Source of the DNA: Chloroflexota bacterium
GTDB lineage: Bacteria > Chloroflexota > Dehalococcoidia > JAUQQI01
Reading direction: 5' to 3'
Length of the DNA stretch: 8,779 nt
Assembly (NCBI GenBank): GCA_030549955.1
Contig: JAUQQI010000095.1
Span: 1 to 8,779 of the forward strand
Shown here: positions 1-6,922 of the stretch, piece by piece
How the letters are laid out: the number at the start of each line of letters is the position of its first letter
How positions within the stretch are numbered: the stretch's first letter is position 1
The notes under the pieces: generated by a model
Databases searched by the model: none
Seen by the model: the letters and a program-made list of their open reading frames with translations, nothing else
What the model was told of the DNA's origin: nothing
Position numbers and translations under genes: made by a program

Positions 1-521
1 AGGCGACCCGGCTGATGCGGGCCTACTGGCCGGGAAAACCGCCCCTCACCTTCGAAGGAACATACTACCGGCTGACCGGGGTTGACGCCGGCCCGATCCC
101 GGCCCACCCGATCCGAATCTGGACCGGCCACTACCGGCCAAAGGGCCTCCGCCAGACCGGGGAGCTGGCCGACGGCTGGCTCCCCAGCAGCGCCTATCTG
201 CTCCCCGAACATGTCCTTGACCGTCAGAAGCTCATCGACGAGGGGGCGGCCCGGGCCGGCCGACCGCCGACGGCCATCCGCCGCGGCTACAATGTCATGG
301 GAGTCATCGACCTGGGCCGCCCTGACACGCCCGGCAACCTCCGCCGGCCCGGGCTCATCGTCGGGCCCCCGGAATACTGGGCCGAAACCCTCCTCAGTTT
401 TTATGTCGACTTGCAGCTCGATACGTTTATCTGCTGGCCGGTGGCCGGGGACGAAGTTGTCCAGATAAAGGCCTTTGCTGAGCAGGTTGTCCCGGCAGTG
501 AAGGAGGCGCTGGGCGTCTAG
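1..521 (+). CDS. LLM-class (luciferase-like) flavin-dependent oxidoreductase, C-terminal part
   Basis: This is the 3' part of a gene that begins outside the window. The frame is open from base 3, and the ATG at 15 is internal, because the family is about 300-350 residues long and only about 172 are visible. The visible part matches the second half of the luciferase-like TIM barrel: an F-E-G-x-Y-Y-R-L segment, then P-I-R-I-W-T-G-H followed by R-Q-T-G-E-L-A-D-G-W-L-P, the usual stretch of the coenzyme-binding half. Members use FMN or F420 to oxidise or reduce small organic substrates; the substrate cannot be told from this part. The gene runs convergently to ispG, and the two stop codons share the tetranucleotide CTAG at 518-521. 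No terminator hairpin with a T-tract is visible between them. The family call is firm; the choice between F420 and FMN is open. Confidence 0.85.
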   Translation, partial: ATRLMRAYWPGKPPLTFEGTYYRLTGVDAGPIPAHPIRIWTGHYRPKGLRQTGELADGWLPSSAYLLPEHVLDRQKLIDEGAARAGRPPTAIRRGYNVMGVIDLGRPDTPGNLRRPGLIVGPPEYWAETLLSFYVDLQLDTFICWPVAGDEVVQIKAFAEQVVPAVKEALGV

Positions 522-1642
522 TCGGCCCGGGTCGGGCCCCCCTGGGCCGCCCGCTCCCGGGCGATGGCCTCGATTTCGGCCAGCAGGGCCGGCAGAATCT
601 CGTGTTCGGGCACGGTCTTAATGACCTTACCCTTCCGGAAGATCGCCCCCTTGCCCTTGCCCCCGGCGACGCCGACGTCGGCCTCCGAGGCCTCACCGGG
701 ACCGTTCACCACGCAGCCCATCACAGCCACCTTAATCGGCACCTTAACCTTCTTAAGGTACTCTTCCACAGCGGCCGCCAGCCCGAGCTGGTCAACCTCG
801 GCCCGGCCGCAGCTCGGGCATGCCACCAGGGTAACCCCGCGCTGGCGCAGGTTCAGCGACTTGAGGATTTCGTAGGCAACAAACACCTCTTCGACCGGGT
901 CGGTGGCCAGGGAAACCCGAATTGTGTCGCCGATGCCCCGGGAAAGGATCGCCCCGATACCGACCGCCGACCGGATCGTTCCCGTCCGGGGCGTGCCCGA
1001 CTCGGTTATGCCGACGTGGAAGGGGTAGGGCACCCTTTCGGCGAGTTTGGTGTAGGCCTCGATGGCTGTCGGCACATCGAAGGCCTTCAGGGAGACGACA
1101 ATCCGGTCAAAGTCGAGGCTTTCGAGGATACTGATCTCCCACAGGGCAGCCTCGACCATCCGGTCCGCGGTTCGGGGCACATGGGGCACCTCCCGGCCGG
1201 CCCGCTTTGCCTCCAGCTGAATCGGGGCTGGGGGCAGGCTCCCGGCATTGACGCCGACCCGGATCGGGATACCCCGCTCCCTGGCCTTCAGAACGACCTG
1301 CTTGACCTTTTCGGGGTCCCGGATATTGCCGGGGTTAAGCCTCAGTTTATCAACCCCTGCGTCAATGGCCATCAGGGCCAGCCGGTAGTCGAAATGGATG
1401 TCGGCCACAAGGGGAATATGGATCTGCCGCTTGATCTCCCGCAGGGCCTCAGCGGCCTGCTCGTCGGGTACGGCGACCCGCACGATTTCGCAGCCGGCCT
1501 CTTCAAGCTCGTGAATCTGCCGGACGGTCGCCTTAACGTCCCTGGTATCGGTGGTGGTCATTGACTGGACCACGATGGGGGCGCCGCCCCCGATGGGCAC
1601 GTCACCAACCCAAACCTGCTTGGAAATCCGACGCTGTATCAT
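518..1642 (-). CDS. ispG: 4-hydroxy-3-methylbut-2-en-1-yl diphosphate synthase (IspG/GcpE)
   Basis: This cytosolic [4Fe-4S] enzyme reductively converts MEcPP to HMBPP, the penultimate step of the MEP isoprenoid pathway. The product has 374 residues, the normal length of the short bacterial form without the plant-type insert. The N-terminal TIM barrel shows VQSMTTTDTRD near residue 26 and VADIHFDYRLA and KLRLNPGNI further on. The C-terminal cluster domain has the three expected ligands, C275 and C278 (CPSCGR) and C310, within CVVNGPGEA, which also holds the conserved Glu317. The ATG at 1642 overlaps the rseP stop as ATGA, so translation is probably coupled, and the gene is last in the dxr-rseP-ispG unit. 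Nothing in it looks damaged. Confidence 0.97.
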   Translation of the reverse strand: MIQRRISKQVWVGDVPIGGGAPIVVQSMTTTDTRDVKATVRQIHELEEAGCEIVRVAVPDEQAAEALREIKRQIHIPLVADIHFDYRLALMAIDAGVDKLRLNPGNIRDPEKVKQVVLKARERGIPIRVGVNAGSLPPAPIQLEAKRAGREVPHVPRTADRMVEAALWEISILESLDFDRIVVSLKAFDVPTAIEAYTKLAERVPYPFHVGITESGTPRTGTIRSAVGIGAILSRGIGDTIRVSLATDPVEEVFVAYEILKSLNLRQRGVTLVACPSCGRAEVDQLGLAAAVEEYLKKVKVPIKVAVMGCVVNGPGEASEADVGVAGGKGKGAIFRKGKVIKTVPEHEILPALLAEIEAIARERAAQGGPTRAD

Positions 1643-2733
1643 CGTCCGACCGTCCCCCCACTTACTAAGCGTACCAGATCGTAGTAGCTCACCACCGCGA
1701 TAATCGCCAGCAGCAGGACCAGGCCGACCAGATGGGCCAGATTCTCCTTTTCGGGCGGTATTCGTCGGCCGCCGCGGGCAACTTCGATGAGCACGAAGAG
1801 AACCCGACCCCCATCGAGCATCGGTATCGGCAGCATATTGATGATGGCCAGATTCAGGCTGAGCAGGGCTGTAAACTCCAGGAGATAACTGGTCCCGAGT
1901 TCCTGGACCTGCTCAGTCAGCTGGTAGATGCCGATGGGTCCGACCGGCTGCGGCCAGATCTGCCGGGCAATGTTGCTCAGAATCTCGTTCTTGAAAAGAA
2001 CCAGGAGCCGGTAGCTCCGCTCAACACCTTTGGGAATCGCTTCCCAGACCGGGTAAGCCTCGGAGACGACCTTCGTATTGACCTGCTGGATCCTGATGCC
2101 GACCGGTCCCTGGTTGGCCGGCGGATTCCAGCGGGGCGTAACCCGGACCGTCACAACCCGGCCGCTCCCCGGCGGCATCATTTGGCCCGGCACTACCGGC
2201 TGGGCCGGCCGTTCCACCGTCACCAGAATGTCGCGGCCAAGGTTGAGGTTTACCTCTTCCTGAAGGTCAAACAGGTTCCGAATCTGCCGGCCATTAATCG
2301 ACCTGACGATATCGCCAGCCTGGAGCCCGCCGACCTCCGCCGGGGAGCCAGGGGCAACCTCAACAATGATGACCTGGCCGACCGGCACATCCCGGGGCAC
2401 CACATATGTCCCGGAGAGCAGGGCCACGGCAAGAAGGACGTTCATTGCCGCCCCGGCCGAGAGGATGACGAGCCGCCACAGGGGCGGCTGAGCGGCAAGG
2501 CTCCGGGGGTCGCTCGGGTCCTCCTCCCCGAGCATCTTGACGAAGCCCCCCAGCGGGAGCAGGTTAATCGAATAAATCGTTTCGCCCCGTCTTATTCCGA
2601 AAATTCTCGGGGGAAATCCGATGCCGAATTCGAGGACTTTCACGCCGGCGAGCCGGGCCGTGATGAAATGGCCGAGCTCGTGGGCCAGGACAAGGACACC
2701 GAGCACCAGAAGAAACGTCAGCAGCGGCGGCAT
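1639..2733 (-). CDS. rseP: RIP (site-2) zinc metalloprotease, RseP/RasP family
   Basis: This intramembrane zinc protease cleaves transmembrane substrates such as anti-sigma factors or remnant signal peptides. The product has 364 residues. The catalytic HELGH is at residues 18-22 in the first membrane helix. The G-I-G-F-P-P segment lies near 38. One PDZ domain lies at about 115-190, with V-A-P-G-S-P-A and G-L-Q-A-G-D-I-V. The second active-site motif, N-M-L-P-I-P-M-L-D-G-G, is at about 298-309, with the zinc-binding Asp in LDGG. Further membrane segments are at about 90-110 and near the C-terminus. A proline-rich segment rich in Gly and Met follows the PDZ core. The start overlaps the dxr end by 16 bp and the stop overlaps ispG by 4 bp. 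The dxr-rseP-ispG order is widespread. The substrate is unknown; the decayed regulator remnant at 7879-8304 belongs to a class often linked to such proteases, but a link here is speculation. Confidence 0.95.
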   Translation of the reverse strand: MPPLLTFLLVLGVLVLAHELGHFITARLAGVKVLEFGIGFPPRIFGIRRGETIYSINLLPLGGFVKMLGEEDPSDPRSLAAQPPLWRLVILSAGAAMNVLLAVALLSGTYVVPRDVPVGQVIIVEVAPGSPAEVGGLQAGDIVRSINGRQIRNLFDLQEEVNLNLGRDILVTVERPAQPVVPGQMMPPGSGRVVTVRVTPRWNPPANQGPVGIRIQQVNTKVVSEAYPVWEAIPKGVERSYRLLVLFKNEILSNIARQIWPQPVGPIGIYQLTEQVQELGTSYLLEFTALLSLNLAIINMLPIPMLDGGRVLFVLIEVARGGRRIPPEKENLAHLVGLVLLLAIIAVVSYYDLVRLVSGGTVGR

Positions 2734-3923
2734 TCCACGGCCTCTTTCACGCGAGCCTGCGTCTCGTCGTAAAGCTGAAGGATATCCTCAAGGGACGGGT
2801 TCGGCAGGGGCCCATGGGCCTCGAGGGCCTGGCGGATCAGCCCCGGTATATCGGTGAAGCGGACTCGCCCTTCGCAGAAAAGGTCTACGGCCGCCTCATC
2901 AGCGGCGGCCAGAACCACCGGGTAGGTTCGCCCAAGCCGGCCGGCCTGAACCGCCAGTTCGAAACACGGGTAGCGGTCGGGGTCGGGCCGGCAGAAGGTC
3001 AGGGACCGGGCGGCCGCCAGGTCGAGCCTCGGCAGGTCGCGGTTCGGCAGCCTCAGCGGGTAGCTCAACGCATACTGGATCGGGAGCCGCATGTCCGTCG
3101 GGCCAAGCTGGGCCTTGATGCTGCCATCGGTGAACTCCACGAGGGCATGGACCAGGCTTTCGGGATGGAGCAAGACGTCGATCCGGTCCCACGGGGCCCC
3201 GAAAAGCCAGCGGGCTTCAATGACCTCAAGCCCCTTGTTCATCAGGGTCGCCGAATCGACCGTCACCTTCCGGCCCATCCGCCAGGTCGGGTGCCGGAGG
3301 GCATGCTCGGGCAGGACCTGGCCGAGCCGGTCCAGCGGCCAGTCCCGGAACGGCCCCCCCGACGCGGTCAGAATGAGCCGGGAGACCCGGCCCGGCGAAA
3401 ATCGGCCCGGAACCAGGGGCTGGTCCCACGTCGGGTCCAGCACGCCGTCGGCTTCGCCGTCAAGACACTGCCACAGGGCATTATGCTCACTGTCGACCGG
3501 GCGGACCTCGCCTCCCCCGGCCCTGGCCGCCCGGACAACCAGGCTGCCGGCGATAACCAGGACCTCTTTGGTTGCGAGGGCGACAATCTTGCCGGCCTCC
3601 AGCGCCCGCAGGGTCGGGACCAGGCCGGCCCGGCCGCTGGTCGCGACGACAACGGTGTCCACCTCGGGCCGGGTGACCATCTCTTCCGGGGGCTCCACCG
3701 ACCCAGGCCCAGCCCAAGGGGTCGACTCAGCCCCCTCAAACCAGATGACTTCAGGCCGGAACCGTTCGGCCTGCTCGGCCAGGAGGCTGATGTTTCTGCC
3801 GGCGGCGAGGCCGACGACCTGCCAGTGCGGGGCGAAGGCGGCGATGACGGCGAGGGTCTGGCGGCCGATGGAACCGGTTGAGCCGAGGACCACCACCCGG
3901 CGTGGCGGAACTGAGGCGCTCAT
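2718..3923 (-). CDS. dxr: 1-deoxy-D-xylulose 5-phosphate reductoisomerase (DXR)
   Basis: This NADPH- and divalent-metal-dependent enzyme converts DXP to MEP, the first committed step of the MEP pathway. From the start used here it has 401 residues. The Rossmann NADPH motif GSTGSIG is at residues 14-20. The metal- and substrate-binding motifs follow: VDSEHNALWQC, LTASGGPFRDWP, WRMGRKVTVDSATLMNKGLE, and HPESLVHALVEF with GPTDMRLPIQYAL. An ATG two codons upstream (3929) is the longest option. The TATAAT at 3932-3937 would place the transcript start near 3924-3926, so the second ATG at 3923 is preferred as a leaderless start, and no Shine-Dalgarno is visible before either. The 3' end overlaps rseP by 16 bp. 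The enzyme call is secure; the exact start is an inference. Confidence 0.96.
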   Translation of the reverse strand: MSASVPPRRVVVLGSTGSIGRQTLAVIAAFAPHWQVVGLAAGRNISLLAEQAERFRPEVIWFEGAESTPWAGPGSVEPPEEMVTRPEVDTVVVATSGRAGLVPTLRALEAGKIVALATKEVLVIAGSLVVRAARAGGGEVRPVDSEHNALWQCLDGEADGVLDPTWDQPLVPGRFSPGRVSRLILTASGGPFRDWPLDRLGQVLPEHALRHPTWRMGRKVTVDSATLMNKGLEVIEARWLFGAPWDRIDVLLHPESLVHALVEFTDGSIKAQLGPTDMRLPIQYALSYPLRLPNRDLPRLDLAAARSLTFCRPDPDRYPCFELAVQAGRLGRTYPVVLAAADEAAVDLFCEGRVRFTDIPGLIRQALEAHGPLPNPSLEDILQLYDETQARVKEAVECRRC

Positions 3924-3931
3924 CAACATCG

Positions 3932-3937
3932 ATTATA
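3932..3937 (-). promoter_or_regulatory. Consensus -10 box for the dxr-rseP-ispG operon, probably leaderless
   Basis: The minus strand reads GGGTATAATCG immediately upstream of the dxr ATG codons. TATAAT is a perfect -10 hexamer. Only 8 nt separate it from the ATG at 3923, so transcription would begin at or within a base or two of that codon. No convincing TTGACA-like -35 box is found at 16-18 bp spacing, and no Shine-Dalgarno precedes the gene. Both absences fit the leaderless promoters known from Actinobacteria, Deinococcota and similar groups. The hexamer is seen; its use is inferred. Confidence 0.6.
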
Positions 3938-4092
3938 CCCCGATCCGGATATCGGCCTTCCGCCGGCCAGCTCGGCCGACGCGGCGGCGCGCCACCCGGC
4001 CAGTAACCCTCGGGGAGAGCCGCGTTCCTTCGGACCGGCAGTAAATCTCAACAATTTCCCAACGGCGCCGCCAGCAACCCTTTACCGCCACC

Positions 4093-4125
4093 TGGTATTA
4101 TATTCTTAATTTTCCTGTGAGGAGG
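4093..4125 (+). promoter_or_regulatory. Extended -10 promoter and strong Shine-Dalgarno for the DUF1326-DUF2182 pair
   Basis: TGGTATTAT at 4093-4101 is an extended -10 element; an overlapping TATATT at 4099-4104 is an alternative. There is no good -35 box upstream. GAGGAGG at 4119-4125 is a near-perfect ribosome binding site, 4 nt before the ATG at 4130, and it fixes that start. The AT-rich patch at 4096-4114 stands out from the GC-rich surroundings. The rest of the roughly 200-bp divergent intergenic region (3938-4092) shows no further gene or clear operator. Confidence 0.5.
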
Positions 4126-4129
4126 CGTT

Positions 4130-4759
4130 ATGACTTCGGTCGCTCACCGCTGGGAAATCTCCGGCGAGTACTTCGAGAATTGCAACTGCAACGTCGTCTG
4201 CCCCTGCGAGGTCTCACCCCAGGGCCCGATGCAGGCCCGACCGGACCAGGGCTTCTGCAACGTCTACCTGGTCTTTCACATTGACCGGGGCCGCTACGGC
4301 GAGGTGGACCTCGCCGGCCTCAACGCCATGCTGGCCATCCACGCCCCCGGCCCGATGGTGGAGGGCAACTGGGCTGTGGCGGCCTACCTCGACGCCCGGG
4401 CCTCGGCCGAACAGCAGGAAGCCCTGGGCGCCATCTTTTCAGGCGCGGCCGGCGGTCCGGCGGCCGCCCTTGGTCCGCTGGTCGGCTCCAATCTCGGCGC
4501 CAGAATTGTACCCATCGAGTACCGAAGCGAGGGCAAAAAGCGCAGCGCCCGGATCGGCGGCATTCTGGAGTCTGTTGTTCAGGCCGTTCCCGGGCTCCCC
4601 GACCCTGAGGCGGAAGTTGTCAAGCACAACGCCCACCCTCTCTTTTCAGAGGTTGTCCAGGCCTACGGCGTTGTGAGTCGCTACACCGACCACGGTATGC
4701 AGTGGGATAACACCGGCAAGTGTGCCGACTACGCCCCCTTCCGGTGGGCCGGCCCATGA
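4130..4759 (+). CDS. DUF1326 domain protein (Cys-rich, function unknown)
   Basis: The product has 209 residues and no signal peptide or membrane segment, so it is probably cytosolic. The N-terminus carries the family signature: W8-x-I-x-G-E-Y-F-E-N followed by C18-N-C20-x(3)-C24-P-C26, then a G-F-C-N-V segment near residue 43. A further Cys lies near the C-terminus in G-K-C-A-D-Y-A-P-F-R-W. His residues in K-H-N-A-H-P and T-D-H-G-M lie in the C-terminal part. The four-Cys cluster suggests metal binding or redox chemistry, but no function is established that I know of. The strong Shine-Dalgarno supports the start. The end overlaps the DUF2182 gene as ATGA, and these two families recur as neighbours in bacterial genomes, so they probably act together. 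The gene reads intact. Confidence 0.85.
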   Translation: MTSVAHRWEISGEYFENCNCNVVCPCEVSPQGPMQARPDQGFCNVYLVFHIDRGRYGEVDLAGLNAMLAIHAPGPMVEGNWAVAAYLDARASAEQQEALGAIFSGAAGGPAAALGPLVGSNLGARIVPIEYRSEGKKRSARIGGILESVVQAVPGLPDPEAEVVKHNAHPLFSEVVQAYGVVSRYTDHGMQWDNTGKCADYAPFRWAGP

Positions 4760-5472
4760 ACCCGGGCACCCAGTACCGCCGCGTCCAAAACGCGATACTG
4801 CTCCTGCTCCTTTTGCTGGCCGCGGCCAGCTGGGCCCTTATGGCTTGGCAGTCGGCCGGGATGGAAGCAACGCCGCTCAGCCCCGGTCTGTTCCTGGGCA
4901 CCTGGGTGACAATGATGGTCGCGATGATGTTCCCGTCGGCGGCGCCCATGGTCCTGACCTTCAGCAAGATTCAGGCGTCAAGACACCAGCAGGGGCAGTT
5001 CTTCGTCCCAACCTGGGTGTTCGTCGCCGGCTACCTGACGGTCTGGACCGGTTTCGGGGCGGTAGCCCTTGGGGTTAACGCCGGTCTCGAAGCCGTCGGG
5101 GTCATGCTAATGGGCGCCGGCGTCACCGGCGCCCTGCTACTCGCGGCGGGGCTATACCAGCTTTTACCCCTGAAACACACGTGTCTGTCGAAATGCCGGA
5201 CACCGCTGGCATTCATCCTGGGATCCTGGCGAGATGGCTACGCCGGCGCCTTCCGGATGGGCCTCGAACATGGCCGCTACTGCCTGGGCTGCTGCTGGCT
5301 GCTTTTTGTCATCCTGTTCCCCCTCGGCCTCATGAATCTGGGGGCCATGGCCGCCGTGGCACTCCTCATCCTTGCCGAGAAGATCCTGCCGGCCGGACAC
5401 TGGCTCGGGCGGGCGGCCGGACTCGGCCTGATGGCCTGGGGTCTGGTCGTCATCTTCCTGTCAGGGCAATGA
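4756..5472 (+). CDS. DUF2182 domain polytopic membrane protein (predicted metal-binding)
   Basis: The ATG at 4756 overlaps the DUF1326 stop (ATGA) and is preferred over an in-frame start at 4720. It gives 238 residues. Five or six hydrophobic helices are visible at about 12-30, 44-66, 83-103, 117-138, 180-206 and 222-235, so this is an inner-membrane protein. Family signatures are W50-V-T-M-M-V-A-M-M-F-P near the second helix, the loop L-P-L-K-H-T-C143-L-S-K-C147-R-T-P, and G-R-Y-C176-L-G-C179-C180-W. The loop Cys residues and the Met-rich second helix look suited to soft metals such as copper, which is inference only. A perfect 9-bp inverted repeat at 5112-5134 falls inside this gene and encodes its G-A-G-V-T-G-A turn. 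The gene appears intact and coupled to its partner. Confidence 0.85.
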   Translation: MNPGTQYRRVQNAILLLLLLLAAASWALMAWQSAGMEATPLSPGLFLGTWVTMMVAMMFPSAAPMVLTFSKIQASRHQQGQFFVPTWVFVAGYLTVWTGFGAVALGVNAGLEAVGVMLMGAGVTGALLLAAGLYQLLPLKHTCLSKCRTPLAFILGSWRDGYAGAFRMGLEHGRYCLGCCWLLFVILFPLGLMNLGAMAAVALLILAEKILPAGHWLGRAAGLGLMAWGLVVIFLSGQ

Positions 5473-5527
5473 AGGGTTTCATCCGCGAATTCACGCTGGG
5501 CCGCAACGAAAACTCAAGGCGACCGAA

Positions 5528-6347
5528 ATGGCTGGGTTTATGCCTAGTGATTTTTCAGAGGCTGCGCTCGCCCGGGCCATCAAGACCAACTTGCACGACT
5601 TCCTCGGCTACCTCGGCCGTGCGACGCAAACAGAGCCTTTTGAGAAGTCGGGGCTGACCCGCTGGCACACATCAGTTCCTTATCCCCTGGTTCAATGGGG
5701 TCCTGGCTTGGCGCCCGGCTGCCCATGGCGACCAGGAAACCGTGCGGGAAGCGATTTCCTGGTTCCGGGCACGCTCAGTTACCAACCTTACGTGGTGGCT
5801 GGCGCCAACCGTGGCGCGACAGGACTGGGACAACCTGCTCCGGACGCACGGGTTTCACTTCTCCGACGGCCCGCCCAGCATGGCCGCCGATTTGCGTGCG
5901 CTGAACGAAACCGGCGGAACCCCACAGGGTCTCCGCATTATCACCGTTACCGACGAAAGAGCTTTGCAAGCATGGGTGCGCACGTTCATTGTTGGCTATG
6001 AGATGCCACCAGATTGGGAGAAACCCCTCCTGGAAATGATGACTTGCCTTGGACCGGAGCTTCCCGTGCGGCACTACCTGGGTTATCTGGAGGACAAGCC
6101 GGTGGCCACGTCCAACCTGTTCCTGAGCGCCGGAGTAGCCGGCCTGCAGTTTGTGGCCACACTCCCCCAAGCGCGCGGGCGCGGCCTCGGCGGGGCGATG
6201 TCTCTCGCGGCTTTACTTGAGGCGCGGCAAATGGGCTACCGGATCGGCATCCTGCAATCGTCCGAGATGGGCTTCCCGGTCTATCGCCGTCTTGGCTTTC
6301 AGCAGGTTTGCAAGGTCGACCATTACTATCGGACTGGCCGGCCCTGA
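5528..6347 (+). pseudogene. GNAT-family N-acetyltransferase, broken by a +1 frameshift
   Basis: Two overlapping frames form one protein when joined. The first, from the ATG at 5528, reads through HTSVPYP and then becomes unrelated sequence ending at 6001. The second continues as WFNGVLAWRPAAHGDQETV into R-E-A-I-S-W-F-R-A-R and ends at 6347. Removing one C from the CCCC at 5684-5687 joins them into a 272-residue GNAT protein. The acetyl-CoA-binding loop is Q-A-R-G-R-G-L-G-G-A (214-223), and the C-terminal core has V-Y-R-R-L-G-F (251-257). The substrate is unknown. A weak AAGG at 5516-5519 supports the start, which lies 55 bp after DUF2182. A shorter product from a GTG at 5742 (201 residues) would still hold the GNAT core, so some activity is possible. 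The base could also be a sequencing error. Confidence 0.8.
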
Positions 6348-6371
6348 CTTTGGAATTTGGCGCCCTCGGCC

Positions 6372-6920
6372 TCATTGGGCAGCCGGGCGGTAGGGACGAC
6401 CCGGCCCCTTCCAAGGCACCCGGAGAATGAACTTGAGCTCGTGAACCCGGTCGCGGGCGGTGTACCCCCAGCATCCGGGCAACGGGAGCTCCACCCCCAC
6501 CAGCATGGGCCAGTGAAAGCTCGGGTGGTGGCCGGTTCGCTCCGGGTCCGACCGGAATTCAGGCCCGGACCACCGGGTCCGGAACGGCCTCGTCCTGCCC
6601 ATCGGGAAATTCGGCGCTTCACCACCAGAACTTTTCCCAAACATAAGCTGAGACCAGGCCCCGCTTATGGGCAGGGCAGTTCGGAGGTCGCTATGCCCGA
6701 ATCGGAACTCTTCGGGGTGGTCCGGCGGCGTTGGCGGCCGGGGCAGGGGCGGAACGAAGGGCGGGTCGGGCGGCCCGGTGACCGGACACTCGGAAGAGCC
6801 GGGGGCCTACGGGACGACTGGCGGCGGAGGCCCAGACCAGCCGGCCGGCGATGCTGCCGGAGCACACCCAACCGCCCGAATCGGCAGGGCGCATCCGAGC
6901 AACAGCCCGAGATGCCGCAC
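6372..6920 (-). pseudogene. Probable exported lipoprotein remnant with in-frame stop and apparent frameshifts
   Basis: A GTG at 6920, 2 bp after the cytochrome stop, opens a frame with a hydrophobic leader and A-V-G-C, an acceptable lipobox, followed by a Pro-rich linker. A TAG at 6807-6809 interrupts it. The same frame then continues with SSECPVTGPPDPPFVPP and T-A-L-P-I-S-G-A-W. It ends with MLVGVELPLPGCWGYTARD and H-E-L-K-F-I-L, a pattern I recognise from Chloroflexota exported proteins whose tail reads roughly PGCWE-[IV]-TGRY-LSFVV. In the middle the family-like sequence moves to another frame: at 6562-6639 a different minus frame reads W-E-K-F-W-W, then TGA (6619-6621), then SAEFPDGQDEAVPDPVV. 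About 6500-6560 in a third frame resembles the G-R-x-L-D segment. The main frame therefore stays open partly by chance. No biochemical function is known. The presence of a gene remnant is well supported; the internal frame moves rest on family patterns from memory. Confidence 0.65.
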
Positions 6921-6922
6921 AG

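Noticed and set aside
602..1564. A 320-residue open frame on the plus strand opposite ispG, with similar long frames opposite rseP (1732-2772) and dxr (2814-3881)
   Set aside because: These are antisense shadows common in GC-rich genes. The minus-strand products have full catalytic motifs, while the shadows show low-complexity Pro/Arg/Gly composition.
5112..5134. Perfect 9-bp GC-rich inverted repeat with a 5-nt loop
   Set aside because: It lies inside the DUF2182 coding region, encodes a normal Gly/Ala turn and has no T-tract, so it is not a terminator or operator by this evidence.
5469..5657. Possible small gene starting at an ATGA overlap with the DUF2182 stop
   Set aside because: The product looks like an out-of-frame reading of the GNAT N-terminus; the overlapping frame from 5528 gives the family-like sequence instead.
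6642..6669. 7-bp inverted repeat CATAAGC / GCTTATG with a 14-nt spacer
   Set aside because: It falls within the decayed lipoprotein gene. It is short enough to arise by chance and has no promoter or terminator context.
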